From the NCBI RefSeq assembly GCF_016100455.1, contig NZ_JACFSK010000001.1, positions 1,612,001 to 1,676,000 on the forward strand: a stretch of 64,000 bases of DNA, given 5' to 3'. Within the stretch, counting starts at the first letter, position 1. Each line of letters opens with the position of its first letter. The DNA is from Bartonella sp. M0283. Its GTDB lineage: Bacteria > Pseudomonadota > Alphaproteobacteria > Rhizobiales > Rhizobiaceae. Below, in pieces: positions 9,324-19,856 of the stretch. The notes under the pieces are model-generated. The model was not told where the DNA came from. It searched no databases and saw only the letters and a list, made by a program, of their open reading frames with translations. Made by a program: the position numbers and the translations under genes.

Positions 9324-9358
9324 GAAGCAGCTCTTTGCAAGCCGCTTCGAATTTTTTT
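9324..9358. terminator. Bidirectional terminator downstream of ialB
   Basis: GAAGCAGCT pairs with AGCCGCTTC (one mismatch) around a 7-base loop. It is flanked by A-rich sequence on the left and a seven-T run on the right, so it can terminate both the leftward ialB transcript and rightward transcription. Confidence 0.8.
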
Positions 9359-9381
9359 AAGATAGAGATGCTGTCCGGTAC

Positions 9382-9936
9382 TTATTTTTTCAAATTATTC
9401 AAACGATCGAGAGCTGCGGAAAAACCGTTCAATTGAACAAACAGATTGTTCAAAACCTGTTCACCATTTCCGGCCGAAGTCGCTTTTACCTTAAGCTGCT
9501 TGCCATTACGCAATGCTGCAATACCATTTTTGTCAAATGCTATCGGCACAATGCAACCAACCGGCATGCATGTTCTTATACTTGTTTGAACAATAGTCTT
9601 GGTATCATCAACCTGTAATTCGATGGGTTTAGAGACCAGAATGCCGAAAGGTACGACAAGCACACCGGTTACATCGCCATTATTATTTGTCGAAGCATTC
9701 ATGCTGATGACAGGTTGATTTTGATTGTTAACTTCCTGCCGCATCAAAGCACAAGCTTTATCCCCGTTTTGTATGGCGCAATTGACGGTCCACAATCCGA
9801 AAGTTTCTGTCAAGGATGATGCGCCGTTCGGCAATGTAGCGGGAGCTGGTTTTGCAGTTTTCTCATTTGCAGCCATTGCAATCGAAGAAAAGAAAAACAT
9901 AACAATAGCAAAAAACGAAAAAAATAGACGTCTCAT
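9382..9936 (-). CDS. ialB: Invasion-associated locus B (IalB) family protein
   Basis: A 184-residue exported protein with a signal peptide (hydrophobic core about 5-20, cleavage near SIAMA-A). The IalB domain shows GLWTVNC, the KACALMRQ segment, VPFGILV and the paired cysteines in RTCMPVGCI. In Bartonella, IalB is an outer-membrane or surface-associated protein linked to erythrocyte invasion. The family is also common in non-pathogenic Rhizobiales, so no virulence role is implied. It lies downstream of rppH (ialA) with about 100 bp between, the same order as in Bartonella. Confidence 0.88.
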   Translation of the reverse strand: MRRLFFSFFAIVMFFFSSIAMAANEKTAKPAPATLPNGASSLTETFGLWTVNCAIQNGDKACALMRQEVNNQNQPVISMNASTNNNGDVTGVLVVPFGILVSKPIELQVDDTKTIVQTSIRTCMPVGCIVPIAFDKNGIAALRNGKQLKVKATSAGNGEQVLNNLFVQLNGFSAALDRLNNLKK

Positions 9937-10040
9937 TTTATTATTCTTTCTAGGATCTAGAATTACCCAATATCTAAATTTCGATCATATAAAAGAATTT
10001 ATACTCATTAACCAGACAATTCACTGTTGCACTTTATCTG

Positions 10041-10568
10041 TCAACAAACAATATGACGAAAACGTGCAACAACCTTCTCATAAACTGCTTGTTTGAACGG
10101 TACAACCATCATCGGCAATGATTCCAGATCAACCCACTTCCACTGATCAAACTCGGCACTATTATTTTCCGGCGGCGGATTGATAGCAATTTCCGATTCA
10201 TCTCCCAAAAAACGGAAAGCAAACCATTTTTGTGTCTGCCCGCGATATTTGCCTTTCAATGCAACTCCGATCAATTGTTCAGGCAAATCATAGTTGATCC
10301 AATCATCTGTCTCATCAATCAATTCGATGGAATGGACGCCGGTTTCCTCATAAAGTTCACGTTTTGCTGCATCGATTGGAGCTTCATCCTTTTCAATGCC
10401 TCCTTGCGGCATTTGCCAGATTTTCGAAGCCCCTTCAAGCTCGCTCAGCCTTTTCGTAATACGTCTTCCGGCCCAGACTTTCCCGTCTTTGTTAAACAAA
10501 GCAATGCCCACGCATTTCCGATAAGGTAAATCTCTTGCAATTTTTTGTCTGTCTTTCTCGTTTTTCAT
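10041..10568 (-). CDS. rppH: RNA pyrophosphohydrolase RppH (IalA)
   Basis: A 175-residue cytosolic Nudix hydrolase that removes pyrophosphate from mRNA 5' ends and cleaves dinucleoside polyphosphates. In Bartonella the same protein is known as IalA. The Nudix box is complete, from GGIEKDEAP through RELYEETGV. The [22 protein letters not shown] start is typical, as is WQMPQGG. The ATG at 10568 has GGAAG seven bases upstream; a GTG four codons earlier is possible but would use that site as coding sequence. Its neighbours ialB and ctpA repeat the known Bartonella ialAB-ctpA arrangement. Confidence 0.94.
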   Translation of the reverse strand: MKNEKDRQKIARDLPYRKCVGIALFNKDGKVWAGRRITKRLSELEGASKIWQMPQGGIEKDEAPIDAAKRELYEETGVHSIELIDETDDWINYDLPEQLIGVALKGKYRGQTQKWFAFRFLGDESEIAINPPPENNSAEFDQWKWVDLESLPMMVVPFKQAVYEKVVARFRHIVC

Positions 10569-10736
10569 AATTTCTTCCACAAAGCTTGTTGTGCCTCATA
10601 AATACTGACAAACACTATAATGGCTTTCGATAACAAAACCACCTTTAACTCGCATTTCGACCCTAGCTCGAAATTTTTCAGTTAAAGTGATGAAGACAAG
10701 AAGCAATTTCGAATTCCTCGCGAAAGCCGGATAAAT

Positions 10737-10764
10737 AAAAAGCGCGTTGAACGCGCTTTTTATT
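10737..10764. terminator. Terminator downstream of ctpA
   Basis: AAAAAGCGCGT pairs with ACGCGCTTTTT around a 3-base loop, with A and T runs on both sides, so it works in both directions. It lies 4 bp past the ctpA stop and separates ctpA from rppH transcription. Confidence 0.88.
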
Positions 10765-10768
10765 TTGT

Positions 10769-12079
10769 TCAATTCGGTACGCCTTTTTGCGGATTTGGCG
10801 GAAAAGCCGCATTGGCCATTTCACCACGAAGCAATTTATAGGCTTCATTCAGTTGAATATCATCTTTCTGGTCTTTCGGGACAAAGGCCGCAGAACCCGA
10901 CCCCTTATCATCTTCCTGATTACCCTTGATATGACCCTTCAATTCGGATTCGCCCAAATTGACGTCATAGCCCTTATATTCATCCGGCAATGGCTGATCT
11001 ACCTTGATATCCGGTGTTATCCCTTTGCCCTGGATTGAAGCGCCCGAAGGCGTGTAATAAAGCGCCGTTGTCAGACGTAAAGCACCGTTATCACCAAGCG
11101 GAATAATTGTTTGTACCGAACCTTTTCCGAATGACTGTGTACCAAGAACTGTCGCACGGCGGTGATCCTGCAAAGCACCAGCGACAATTTCGGAAGCACT
11201 GGCCGAGCCACCGTTAATGAGAACAATCAACGGCTTGCCATTAGAAATATCACCCGGCTTTGCGTCAAAGCGCATGACTTCTGCCTGATCGCGCCCACGT
11301 GTTGAAACGATTTCGCCTTTATCAAGGAATGCATCCGATACGCTGACAGCCTGATCCAGCAATCCGCCCGGATTCAAACGCAGATCAAGAACATATCCTT
11401 TGAGCTTGTCGGCCGGAATTTTCGACTGGATGTCTTTAATGGCTGCCTGAAGGTCATCATAGGTTTGTTCGGTAAATTGGATGAGACGCAAATAACCGAT
11501 ATCACCTTCGACCCGATATTTGACGGCCTTGACTTTGATAATATCGCGAATGACAGTAATTTCGAGCGGTTTATCAACGCCATTACGGATAATTGTCAGT
11601 TTGATAGGTTTGCCGACTTCGCCACGCATTTTGCTGACAGCATCGTTCAAAGTTTGCCCGCGAACCTGCTCGCCATCTATTTTGGATATAAGATCGCCAG
11701 CAAGAACGCCGGCTTTGGAGGCGGGAGTATCCTCCATTGGCGAAACAACCTTGATAAGGTCATTTTCCATTGTTACTTCAATGCCCAAACCGCCAAACTC
11801 GCCTTTAGTGGAAACCCGCATATCTTTTGCTTCTTCAGCATTCATATAGGATGAATGCGGATCAAGCGAGGTCAACATACCATTGATAGCATTTTCAATG
11901 AGCTTTTTGTCATCAGGCACTGTCACATATTGCGCCCGCACACGCTCGAAGACATCACCAAAAATGGCTAGCTGTTTATAGGTGTCACCATCATTATTAG
12001 CTGCAAAGGATTGCATCATAATCATCGAACTTGCGCCCAGCAATGCACCGGCAGCTAAAACAGTCAATTTACGAATCAT
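10769..12079 (-). CDS. ctpA: C-terminal processing peptidase CtpA (S41 family)
   Basis: A 436-residue periplasmic serine protease with an N-terminal signal or anchor (about residues 1-26). A PDZ domain follows (GGLGIEVTMENDLIKVVSPMEDTPASKAG, near 95-180). The S41 domain carries the catalytic Ser in GGSASASEI and the Lys in GTQSFGKGSVQ. Members trim C-termini of exported proteins and degrade misfolded envelope proteins, and many regulate peptidoglycan hydrolases. Its start overlaps the end of the EnvC-like gene by 11 bp, so the two are co-transcribed and probably act together at the cell wall. The ribosome-binding site is GGAAGGAA. Confidence 0.94.
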   Translation of the reverse strand: MIRKLTVLAAGALLGASSMIMMQSFAANNDGDTYKQLAIFGDVFERVRAQYVTVPDDKKLIENAINGMLTSLDPHSSYMNAEEAKDMRVSTKGEFGGLGIEVTMENDLIKVVSPMEDTPASKAGVLAGDLISKIDGEQVRGQTLNDAVSKMRGEVGKPIKLTIIRNGVDKPLEITVIRDIIKVKAVKYRVEGDIGYLRLIQFTEQTYDDLQAAIKDIQSKIPADKLKGYVLDLRLNPGGLLDQAVSVSDAFLDKGEIVSTRGRDQAEVMRFDAKPGDISNGKPLIVLINGGSASASEIVAGALQDHRRATVLGTQSFGKGSVQTIIPLGDNGALRLTTALYYTPSGASIQGKGITPDIKVDQPLPDEYKGYDVNLGESELKGHIKGNQEDDKGSGSAAFVPKDQKDDIQLNEAYKLLRGEMANAAFPPNPQKGVPN

Positions 12080-13334
12080 TCTGGTTCCTTCCCGACTTAC
12101 CAGCCATCCACCATGGTGCCGGATTTACAGGTTTACCTAATTTTCTGAACTCAATGTAAAGCATCGGAGTAGTTTTGCCTATATCCAAAGAAGCCGCGCT
12201 AGCAATTTGTTGACTACCCATCGTGCCAAGCGGTTCACCTGAAAGCAAAAATTGTCCTTGCACAACATTAACCTTGTTCATGCCCGCAAGCAATATATGA
12301 TAATTTTGTCCCGTATCAAGAATAACCAATTCTCCATAGGAACGAAAAGGTCCGGCATAAGCAACCACACCATCGGCGGGTGCAGTTATAATAGCACCCG
12401 GTTGCGTTTCAACAGTATCCCCGAGAACTGCTCCATTGTTCGCTCCGAATTTCTGCACAATTTTTCCGGCTGCAGGCAGAACAAGACTACCTTTTTTGCC
12501 TTCAAAATCGAGATTGCGCGTCAATTCGGTATCTTCATTTTTGAAACTATTGTCCGTTTTGTCCTGACGTGACTGGCGCTCGAGTTCGGTTAACAGATCT
12601 TCAAGCGATTTGGCTCTTTCGGAAAGCTCGAGAACATTTTTACGTTGTGTTGCCAATTCATTTTCCGACGTTTTTTGCAATTTTGCTTTTTCTTCAACAA
12701 GCAAACTTAAACGTTTTTGTTGTTCCGCCTGCAATTGAACCTGATTTTTCAACTCGTCATGTTGTGCCTTGATAGAGTTTTCAACTGCTGTCATATCCTT
12801 AAGACTAGCCGATAAGGACAGTGTTTTTTCGCGCATTTCCGGAATAAGCGTTCCCAAAAGTGCAGCACTACGCACAGATTTCAGGGCATCATCCGGTTCG
12901 ACCAGAATAGCTGGCGGAGGATTTAGGCCCATGCGTTCAAGAGCCGCCAGAACTTCAGAAAATTCTCCTCTGCGACTTTCAAGATCCTGTTTGACTTTCG
13001 ATTTCTCATCATAAAGTCTTGTTAATTTTTCTTCACTCTGGGCTATTTTTTCGGAAGTTTCACGCTCGCTTTTTGCTGCTTTGACAATTTCGGATGTCAA
13101 GGTTCGCTGATCTTTTTTAAGACTATCAACCTGACTGGCCAATTGCGCCATTTTCTGGCGTGAGAGCGTCATGGTTGCGCGAATGTCATTCAATGCTTTA
13201 TTGGCAGCTTCCTTATTCGCATTTTCATCTGCAAAAGACCAATATGGCCAAAACACTATCAAGCATGCAACGACACCTCCCCGACTTAAAGAGGATAAAA
13301 TTTTACCAACACGCATGATGATGCATTTTATCAT
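12069..13334 (-). CDS. EnvC-like murein hydrolase activator (M23/LytM domain)
   Basis: A 421-residue periplasmic protein with an N-terminal signal (about 12-35), a long coiled coil (about 40-260, many Glu/Lys/Gln heptads) and a C-terminal LytM domain (about 290-410). The domain has the fold motifs GAIITAPADGVVAYAGPF and YGELVILDTG, but the metal-binding residues of active M23 peptidases look lost (YHILLAGM instead of an HxH-type site). That fits EnvC-type activators of amidases at division sites. Two in-frame ATG starts (13334, 13316) lack strong ribosome-binding sites; the longer is kept. It is coupled to ctpA by an 11-bp overlap. Confidence 0.88.
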   Translation of the reverse strand: MIKCIIMRVGKILSSLSRGGVVACLIVFWPYWSFADENANKEAANKALNDIRATMTLSRQKMAQLASQVDSLKKDQRTLTSEIVKAAKSERETSEKIAQSEEKLTRLYDEKSKVKQDLESRRGEFSEVLAALERMGLNPPPAILVEPDDALKSVRSAALLGTLIPEMREKTLSLSASLKDMTAVENSIKAQHDELKNQVQLQAEQQKRLSLLVEEKAKLQKTSENELATQRKNVLELSERAKSLEDLLTELERQSRQDKTDNSFKNEDTELTRNLDFEGKKGSLVLPAAGKIVQKFGANNGAVLGDTVETQPGAIITAPADGVVAYAGPFRSYGELVILDTGQNYHILLAGMNKVNVVQGQFLLSGEPLGTMGSQQIASAASLDIGKTTPMLYIEFRKLGKPVNPAPWWMAGKSGRNQNDS

Positions 13335-13435
13335 TCTGCCAATTCGTACTGCCTAAATGAGGAAGTTATAATCGCGTCAAACTAAGATCGTGTTAACAAA
13401 TCGGTAATTTGACAGCTTTTCGCTAAAAACTGATT

Positions 13436-13918
13436 TTACACGCGATGATAGGGGTGTCCACTTAAAATAGTTGCGGCGCGATAGACCTGTTCGCTAAGCA
13501 AAATGCGCGCGATCTGATGAGGCCATGTCATTGCCCCGAATGATAATAATAAATCGGCGCGCTTTCGTACTTTTTCACAATGCCCGTCGGGACCACCCAA
13601 GGCTATCGTCAGATGTTTGCAGCCAGCATCACGCCAATCTTGCAATTTATGGGCAAACTGAACCGATGTCATTGACTTCCCGCGTTCGTCAAGAACGATA
13701 AGACGGCTCCCCTCTTGCAAAGTGCCAAGAAGGTTCTCTCCTTCTTCTTCCATCCTTTGATTGGCGTTTTGTGACCGGCTTTCTACAATTTCATGGACAT
13801 TGAGAAAATTTAACCCCAATGAGGGAGCCAATTTTGAAAAACGATCAAAATAACGGCTGACAAGTTCCTGCTCGGGCCCTTTTTTCATGCGGCCGACGGC
13901 AAATACAGAAATCTGCAC
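13436..13918 (-). CDS. rlmH: 23S rRNA (pseudouridine-1915-N3)-methyltransferase RlmH
   Basis: A 160-residue SPOUT-class methyltransferase that methylates pseudouridine 1915 in helix 69 of 23S rRNA, using S-adenosylmethionine. The SAM-binding knot motifs LIVLDERGKSMTS and IALGGPDGH and the conserved tail SFGAMTWPHQIARILLSEQVYRA...HPYHR are all present. The likely start is GTG at 13918 (GTG CAG ATT), one base after the rsfS stop codon, with GGAG nine bases upstream. A longer frame reaching 14044 exists only because it overlaps rsfS. It forms a tight pair with rsfS, as in most Rhizobiales. Confidence 0.93.
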   Translation of the reverse strand: MQISVFAVGRMKKGPEQELVSRYFDRFSKLAPSLGLNFLNVHEIVESRSQNANQRMEEEGENLLGTLQEGSRLIVLDERGKSMTSVQFAHKLQDWRDAGCKHLTIALGGPDGHCEKVRKRADLLLSFGAMTWPHQIARILLSEQVYRAATILSGHPYHRV

Positions 13919-13919
13919 G

Positions 13920-14378
13920 TCAATTTTCTCCGACTCGCAAATGAATCCGGTCACCCGCGTCGGACGTGTTCCACATCTTTTCGAGATTATAGAATTCCCG
14001 TGTTTCCGGCCGGAAAAGGTGCACAACAATATCACCAAGATCAATCAGCACCCAATCGCACTCGCTCAAGCCTTCCACTCTGGTTTGACCTTTATTACAA
14101 TCTTTCATGGCATAGAGAAGATGGTCAGCCAATGCCGAAACATGACGCTGCGAACCTCCCGAAGCAATCACCATATAATCGGCCAACGGGGAACGACCAC
14201 GAAGATCAATAGTAACAACATCCTCTGCCTTTGAATCATCAAGGCTCGAAAGAACACGCTGCAAATTATTTTCAACAATCAAACCGGCATTGTCGGCATG
14301 AATTTTCTCCTGAACCTCAGCGTCTTTGCCAATTTTATTGTTCTTTTGTGTCACAATAGTTTTTTTCAGATTATTCAC
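13920..14378 (-). CDS. rsfS: Ribosomal silencing factor RsfS
   Basis: A 152-residue cytosolic protein that binds uL14 on the 50S subunit and blocks subunit joining under nutrient limitation. Family motifs are DLRGRSPLADYMVIASGGSQRHV and DWVLIDLGDIVVHLFRPETREFYNLEKMW. The first 35 residues are extra, basic and poorly conserved in type; an internal start is possible but no better ribosome-binding site is seen. It sits between nadD and rlmH. Confidence 0.93.
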   Translation of the reverse strand: MNNLKKTIVTQKNNKIGKDAEVQEKIHADNAGLIVENNLQRVLSSLDDSKAEDVVTIDLRGRSPLADYMVIASGGSQRHVSALADHLLYAMKDCNKGQTRVEGLSECDWVLIDLGDIVVHLFRPETREFYNLEKMWNTSDAGDRIHLRVGEN

Positions 14379-14505
14379 CTTTCAACCCGATATAAGTTCT
14401 CGTTTTTACCACCAGTTTCTTGATTAATAAAAGTTACAGACTTGTCGCTTTTTTTCAAGGAAAATCGGCATTTTTCTTATTTTGCCCTTGCTCGCCGCTT
14501 CCTCT

Positions 14506-15093
14506 CTACTTCGCGTTTTTCTGCCGCAAGCCCGTAGAAGATGCATAAGAGCGTCGGCCATGGATATATCCCCATGCAGGAGGTTTTTTATAGGGCAAAG
14601 CGCCAACATCATATTCTTTAACACGGAATTTCCGGAATGTTTCCGCCATGGCAGAAGAAAGTGCCGACATTGAAGCCGATGGCCGATCAATAATAACAAT
14701 CGGGATCATGGACACGATCTTTTTCCATTCCTGCCATTGATGAAATGTCGCAAGACTATCGGCGCCCATCACCCAGACGAATCGGCTATTGAGATGACGA
14801 GAAAGTATGTAGGAGAGCGTTGTGATTGACGTATAGGATTTGATTGTCTTTTCAAAACCGGTAATTTTTATACGCGGGTCGTCAACAAGTTTGGCACTTA
14901 ATTGTATTCTTTCGTGGAGTGGCAAAAGCCCGCTTCGATCTTTCAGCAGGTTTCCGGGGGTCACCATCCACCATAATTCATCGAGGTTCAATCGACGAAG
15001 CGCAATTTTTGCAACGAGGAGATGTCCTTCATGTGGCGGGTTGAACGACCCGCCAAAAAGGCCTATCCGGTTGCCGCTTTCGCAATGCGGCAT
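14506..15093 (-). CDS. nadD: Nicotinate-nucleotide adenylyltransferase NadD
   Basis: A 195-residue cytosolic enzyme that adenylates nicotinate mononucleotide in NAD synthesis. The nucleotidyltransferase signature GLFGGSFNPPHEGH (HxGH) is at the N-terminus, with the WWMVTPGNLLKD and VWVMGADSLATFHQW segments behind it. The start is uncertain. The ATG at 15093 is chosen; an alternative TTG at 15123 would overlap the proA stop by 4 bases and add ten residues. Neither has a clear ribosome-binding site. It follows proA directly. Confidence 0.92.
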   Translation of the reverse strand: MPHCESGNRIGLFGGSFNPPHEGHLLVAKIALRRLNLDELWWMVTPGNLLKDRSGLLPLHERIQLSAKLVDDPRIKITGFEKTIKSYTSITTLSYILSRHLNSRFVWVMGADSLATFHQWQEWKKIVSMIPIVIIDRPSASMSALSSAMAETFRKFRVKEYDVGALPYKKPPAWGYIHGRRSYASSTGLRQKNAK

Positions 15094-15119
15094 TTTGTTT
15101 TCATATCGGAAAAAGTCAT

Positions 15120-16379
15120 TCAAGGACGTATCTGCCCGTTACCGTTGACATGATATTGAAATGTCGTCAATTGTTCGACACCGATCGGACCACGAGCATG
15201 CATTTTGCCCGTTGCAATGCCGATTTCACCTCCGAAACCGAATTCGCCGCCATCTGCAAATTGGGTCGACGCATTGTGCATCAAAATAGCGGAATCGAGG
15301 CTTCTGAAAAAGAGGTCAACCGCCTTTTTATCTTCGGCAATAATCGACTCGGTATGGTGGGAAGAATAACGGTTGATGTGATCGATTGCGCCCTCAACAC
15401 CATTGACTGTCTTTATCGATACAATGGCATCAAGATATTCGGTCGACCAGTCTGCTTCGGTGGCAAGCTTGGCACCCGGAATTTTATCGACTAGATCTTC
15501 ACTCGCACGTATTTCACAGCCAGCCTGTTGAAGTGCAATAATAACCGGAACGATCTTATCAGCAATTGCTTGGTCAACAAGAATAGTTTCCACCGCACCG
15601 CATATCCCTGTGCGTCGCAATTTGGCGTTGATAATTATCTTTTTTGCCATGTCGAGATTGGCAGATTTATCAACATAGATATGGCACAAACCTTCAAGGT
15701 GGGAGAACACGGGAACGCGTGCTTCCTTTTGTACACGCGCGACTAAACTTTTGCCCCCTCTTGGAACAAGAACGTCGATATTTCCATCAAGACCGGTGAG
15801 CAATTCTCCTACTGCGTCGCGATCGACTGTGTCGACAAACTGTATAGATTGTTCCGGCAAACCGGCAGACTTCAAGCCTTCGACCATTGCTTCATGGATA
15901 GCTTTGGATGACAAGAAACTGTCGGAGCCACCACGAAGAATAACGGCATTGCCGGCTTTCAGACATAAGGCGCCTGCATCGGCAGTCACATTGGGCCGAC
16001 TTTCGTAAATGACACCTATAACGCCAAGGGGTGTGCGAACGCGCTGGATTTCTAACCCGTTCGGACGTTTCCATTCACTCATAATTTCGCCGACGGGGTC
16101 AGGAAGATTGGCGATTGTATGAACGGCATCGGCTATCGAAGAAATACGTTTTTCATCAAGTAAAAGCCGGTCGACAAGAGCAGCACTCATGCCATTTTTT
16201 TTGGCTTTCTCTATATCTTTGGCATTGGCCGCCAATATATCAGCTTGATGGTCGCGAATATTTTTGGCGATCGCTTCAAGTGCTTGCGTCTTCTGCTTTG
16301 AGGGGCTAAGCGCCAATGTCCGGGAAGCCGAGCGGGCATCTCTTCCCATTTTCAAAAGATTGTCGTGCAAACCAGCCAT
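15120..16379 (-). CDS. proA: Gamma-glutamyl phosphate reductase ProA
   Basis: A 419-residue cytosolic enzyme, second step of proline synthesis: NADPH-dependent reduction of glutamyl-5-phosphate to the semialdehyde. The aldehyde dehydrogenase fold is complete, with the catalytic Cys in [11 protein letters not shown] near residue 255 and the C-terminal signature [21 protein letters not shown]. An AAGGGA ribosome-binding site precedes the ATG. It follows proB by 151 bp on the same strand, so the two pathway enzymes are encoded side by side. Confidence 0.96.
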   Translation of the reverse strand: MAGLHDNLLKMGRDARSASRTLALSPSKQKTQALEAIAKNIRDHQADILAANAKDIEKAKKNGMSAALVDRLLLDEKRISSIADAVHTIANLPDPVGEIMSEWKRPNGLEIQRVRTPLGVIGVIYESRPNVTADAGALCLKAGNAVILRGGSDSFLSSKAIHEAMVEGLKSAGLPEQSIQFVDTVDRDAVGELLTGLDGNIDVLVPRGGKSLVARVQKEARVPVFSHLEGLCHIYVDKSANLDMAKKIIINAKLRRTGICGAVETILVDQAIADKIVPVIIALQQAGCEIRASEDLVDKIPGAKLATEADWSTEYLDAIVSIKTVNGVEGAIDHINRYSSHHTESIIAEDKKAVDLFFRSLDSAILMHNASTQFADGGEFGFGGEIGIATGKMHARGPIGVEQLTTFQYHVNGNGQIRP

Positions 16380-16530
16380 GAAATATTTCCCTTATTAACC
16401 ACCGCTTTCCGGCAGTTAGCCACATCACATCCGATAACTCAATATATATTATGACGTGGAAAGTCCGTTAAGCTCAAGGAACGATATTTATAATATAAGC
16501 CCAACAAATATTATTGATAATGAATGATGA

Positions 16531-17655
16531 TTAACTCCGCAAAACCATGTCATTGCGATGAACCATTGCAGATCTTGGTTCATAACCTAAAACAGCTTCA
16601 ATCTCGGCATTTTTCAATCCGATAATACGATCGGCCTCATCCCGATCATAACTGACCAATCCTCTTGCAATTTCGAGTTTGTCTTTGTCGACAATCGCCA
16701 CGGTATCGCCATGGTGGAAATCCCCTTCAATGGCGACAACACCGGCGGCAAGAAGCGACTTGCCTCTTTTCAAAGCACGAACCGCCCCCTCGTCAATCGT
16801 CAATGTGCCGGACGGGTCAAGCTGGCCGGAAATCCATGTTTTCCATGCACTGACAGGCTTTTCGCTCGCTGCAAAAAAACTTGCCCTTTCGCCTTGATCA
16901 ATAGCGGCCAACGGATGGAGACGCTTACCCGATGTAATAATCATTGCCGTTCCGGATTGATTGGCAATTTTGCCTGCTTCAAGTTTTGTCTTCATTCCGC
17001 CCCGCGATAATTCGGAAGCGGCAAGACCCGCCATTTTTTCAATGGCGGGATTGATCGACCGGATATAGGGAATGAATTGCGAATGGTCGTCAAGATGCGG
17101 AGGGGCAGAATAAAGACCATCAATATCGGATAAAAGAATGAGGAGATCCGCCCCCATCATTGTTGCAACGCGCGCTGCCAGCCGATCATTATCTCCATAA
17201 CGGATTTCACCGGTTGCAACTGTATCGTTCTCGTTAACGACAGGAACTGCGCCAAAATGAAGTAACGTATTGATTGTTGCCCTTGCATTGAGATAATGGC
17301 GGCGCTCTTCCGTATCGACGAGTGTCAGAAGAATCTGCCCCGTCATCAAGCCATGTTTTAACAATTGAGCCCCATAGGCTTTAGCAAGTTCGATCTGGCC
17401 GATTGCTGCACATGCCTGACTTTGTTCAAGTTTGAGCGAACCCGACGGAAGTTTCAAGAGTGTACGTCCCAAGGCAATAGCACCGGAAGAAACCAGAAGA
17501 ATCTCTACGCCTTTTTTCTCCAATGCGGCGACGTCATTAATCAGGCTTTCAAGCCATTCGGCTTTAAGACCGTGCTTGCGATCAACAAGAAGAGCTGACC
17601 CGATTTTGACAACAATACGTTTATATTGATCGAGTTTTTTTAATTCCTGCACCAT
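16531..17655 (-). CDS. proB: Glutamate 5-kinase ProB
   Basis: A 374-residue cytosolic enzyme, first and feedback-controlled step of proline synthesis: phosphorylation of glutamate. The amino-acid kinase domain (about 1-255) has [20 protein letters not shown] and NENDTVAT; a C-terminal PUA domain follows (about 270-370, [24 protein letters not shown]). The ATG at 17655 lies 6 bp after obgE, with GGAG at the obgE end as ribosome-binding site, so co-transcription with obgE is likely. Confidence 0.96.
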   Translation of the reverse strand: MVQELKKLDQYKRIVVKIGSALLVDRKHGLKAEWLESLINDVAALEKKGVEILLVSSGAIALGRTLLKLPSGSLKLEQSQACAAIGQIELAKAYGAQLLKHGLMTGQILLTLVDTEERRHYLNARATINTLLHFGAVPVVNENDTVATGEIRYGDNDRLAARVATMMGADLLILLSDIDGLYSAPPHLDDHSQFIPYIRSINPAIEKMAGLAASELSRGGMKTKLEAGKIANQSGTAMIITSGKRLHPLAAIDQGERASFFAASEKPVSAWKTWISGQLDPSGTLTIDEGAVRALKRGKSLLAAGVVAIEGDFHHGDTVAIVDKDKLEIARGLVSYDRDEADRIIGLKNAEIEAVLGYEPRSAMVHRNDMVLRS

Positions 17656-17661
17656 GAATGC

Positions 17662-19101
<1,440 letters not shown>

Positions 19102-19128
19102 AAAGTGGCTGAGCAAGCAGCCACTTTT
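19102..19128. terminator. Hairpin terminator downstream of rlmE
   Basis: AAAGTGGCTG pairs perfectly with CAGCCACTTT around a 6-base loop, 6 bp past the rlmE stop codon. The T tract is only three to four bases on either strand. Confidence 0.7.
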
Positions 19129-19133
19129 AGCCT

Positions 19134-19856
19134 TCAAGCAGCTTTACCTTTGAAATCATAGGCGAGCAAATAAAGCTCGACCGATTCTGCCCGACTTGCC
19201 GGCGGCTTGACGTGGTAAATCTTTTTGAAATTCTGCTTCAATATTGTCAGCAATTCATTTTCTGCCCCGCCCTGAAAGGTTTTGGCAAGAAAATGCCCAC
19301 CCGGTTTCAAGACCGACACGGCAAAATCGGCAGCGACCTCACAAAGATGGATGGTTCTGATATGATCGGTTTGCTTATGACCAATTGTCGGTGCAGCCAT
19401 GTCTGAAATTACAAGATCGGGCTTGGCACCCAGAGCGTCCATTAGTTTTTGAGGTGCATCATCATCAAGAAAATCCATTTCCAGCATTGTAACGCCGGGC
19501 AAAGGGTCCATGTGAAGATAATCAATGCCAACAACAGACGGATGATCATTCGTAGAGCCGACAATTTTGGCTGCTACCTGACACCAGCCACCGGGGGCTG
19601 CACCAAGATCAATTATCTTCTGTCCTTTTTTTAAGAGATGATAGCGTTCATTGATTTCGATAAGTTTATAGGCTGCCCGTGAACGGTAGCCGTCTATTTT
19701 TGACTGATGCACATAAGGGTCGTTCAGATGTCGCTCGAGCCACCGGCGTGATGAAGCCTTGATTGTGCCGGCTTTCTTTTTTACCCTTGTGTGGAGTTCA
19801 TGTGTACCGGCGCCGCCTCTTCCACCTGCATGTGTTCCAGTTTTTTTCGTTGTCAT
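19134..19856 (-). CDS. rlmE: 23S rRNA 2'-O-ribose U2552 methyltransferase RlmE (FtsJ)
   Basis: A 240-residue SAM-dependent methyltransferase that modifies U2552 of 23S rRNA. The Rossmann motif is [16 protein letters not shown] near residue 83, with the acidic DMAAP motif and the catalytic Lys in LAKTFQGG. The K-D-K-E tetrad positions appear intact ([10 protein letters not shown] start). Residues 1-35 are a basic, Gly-rich extension. The start overlaps the ppx stop as ATGA, so the two genes are translationally coupled. Confidence 0.94.
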   Translation of the reverse strand: MTTKKTGTHAGGRGGAGTHELHTRVKKKAGTIKASSRRWLERHLNDPYVHQSKIDGYRSRAAYKLIEINERYHLLKKGQKIIDLGAAPGGWCQVAAKIVGSTNDHPSVVGIDYLHMDPLPGVTMLEMDFLDDDAPQKLMDALGAKPDLVISDMAAPTIGHKQTDHIRTIHLCEVAADFAVSVLKPGGHFLAKTFQGGAENELLTILKQNFKKIYHVKPPASRAESVELYLLAYDFKGKAA

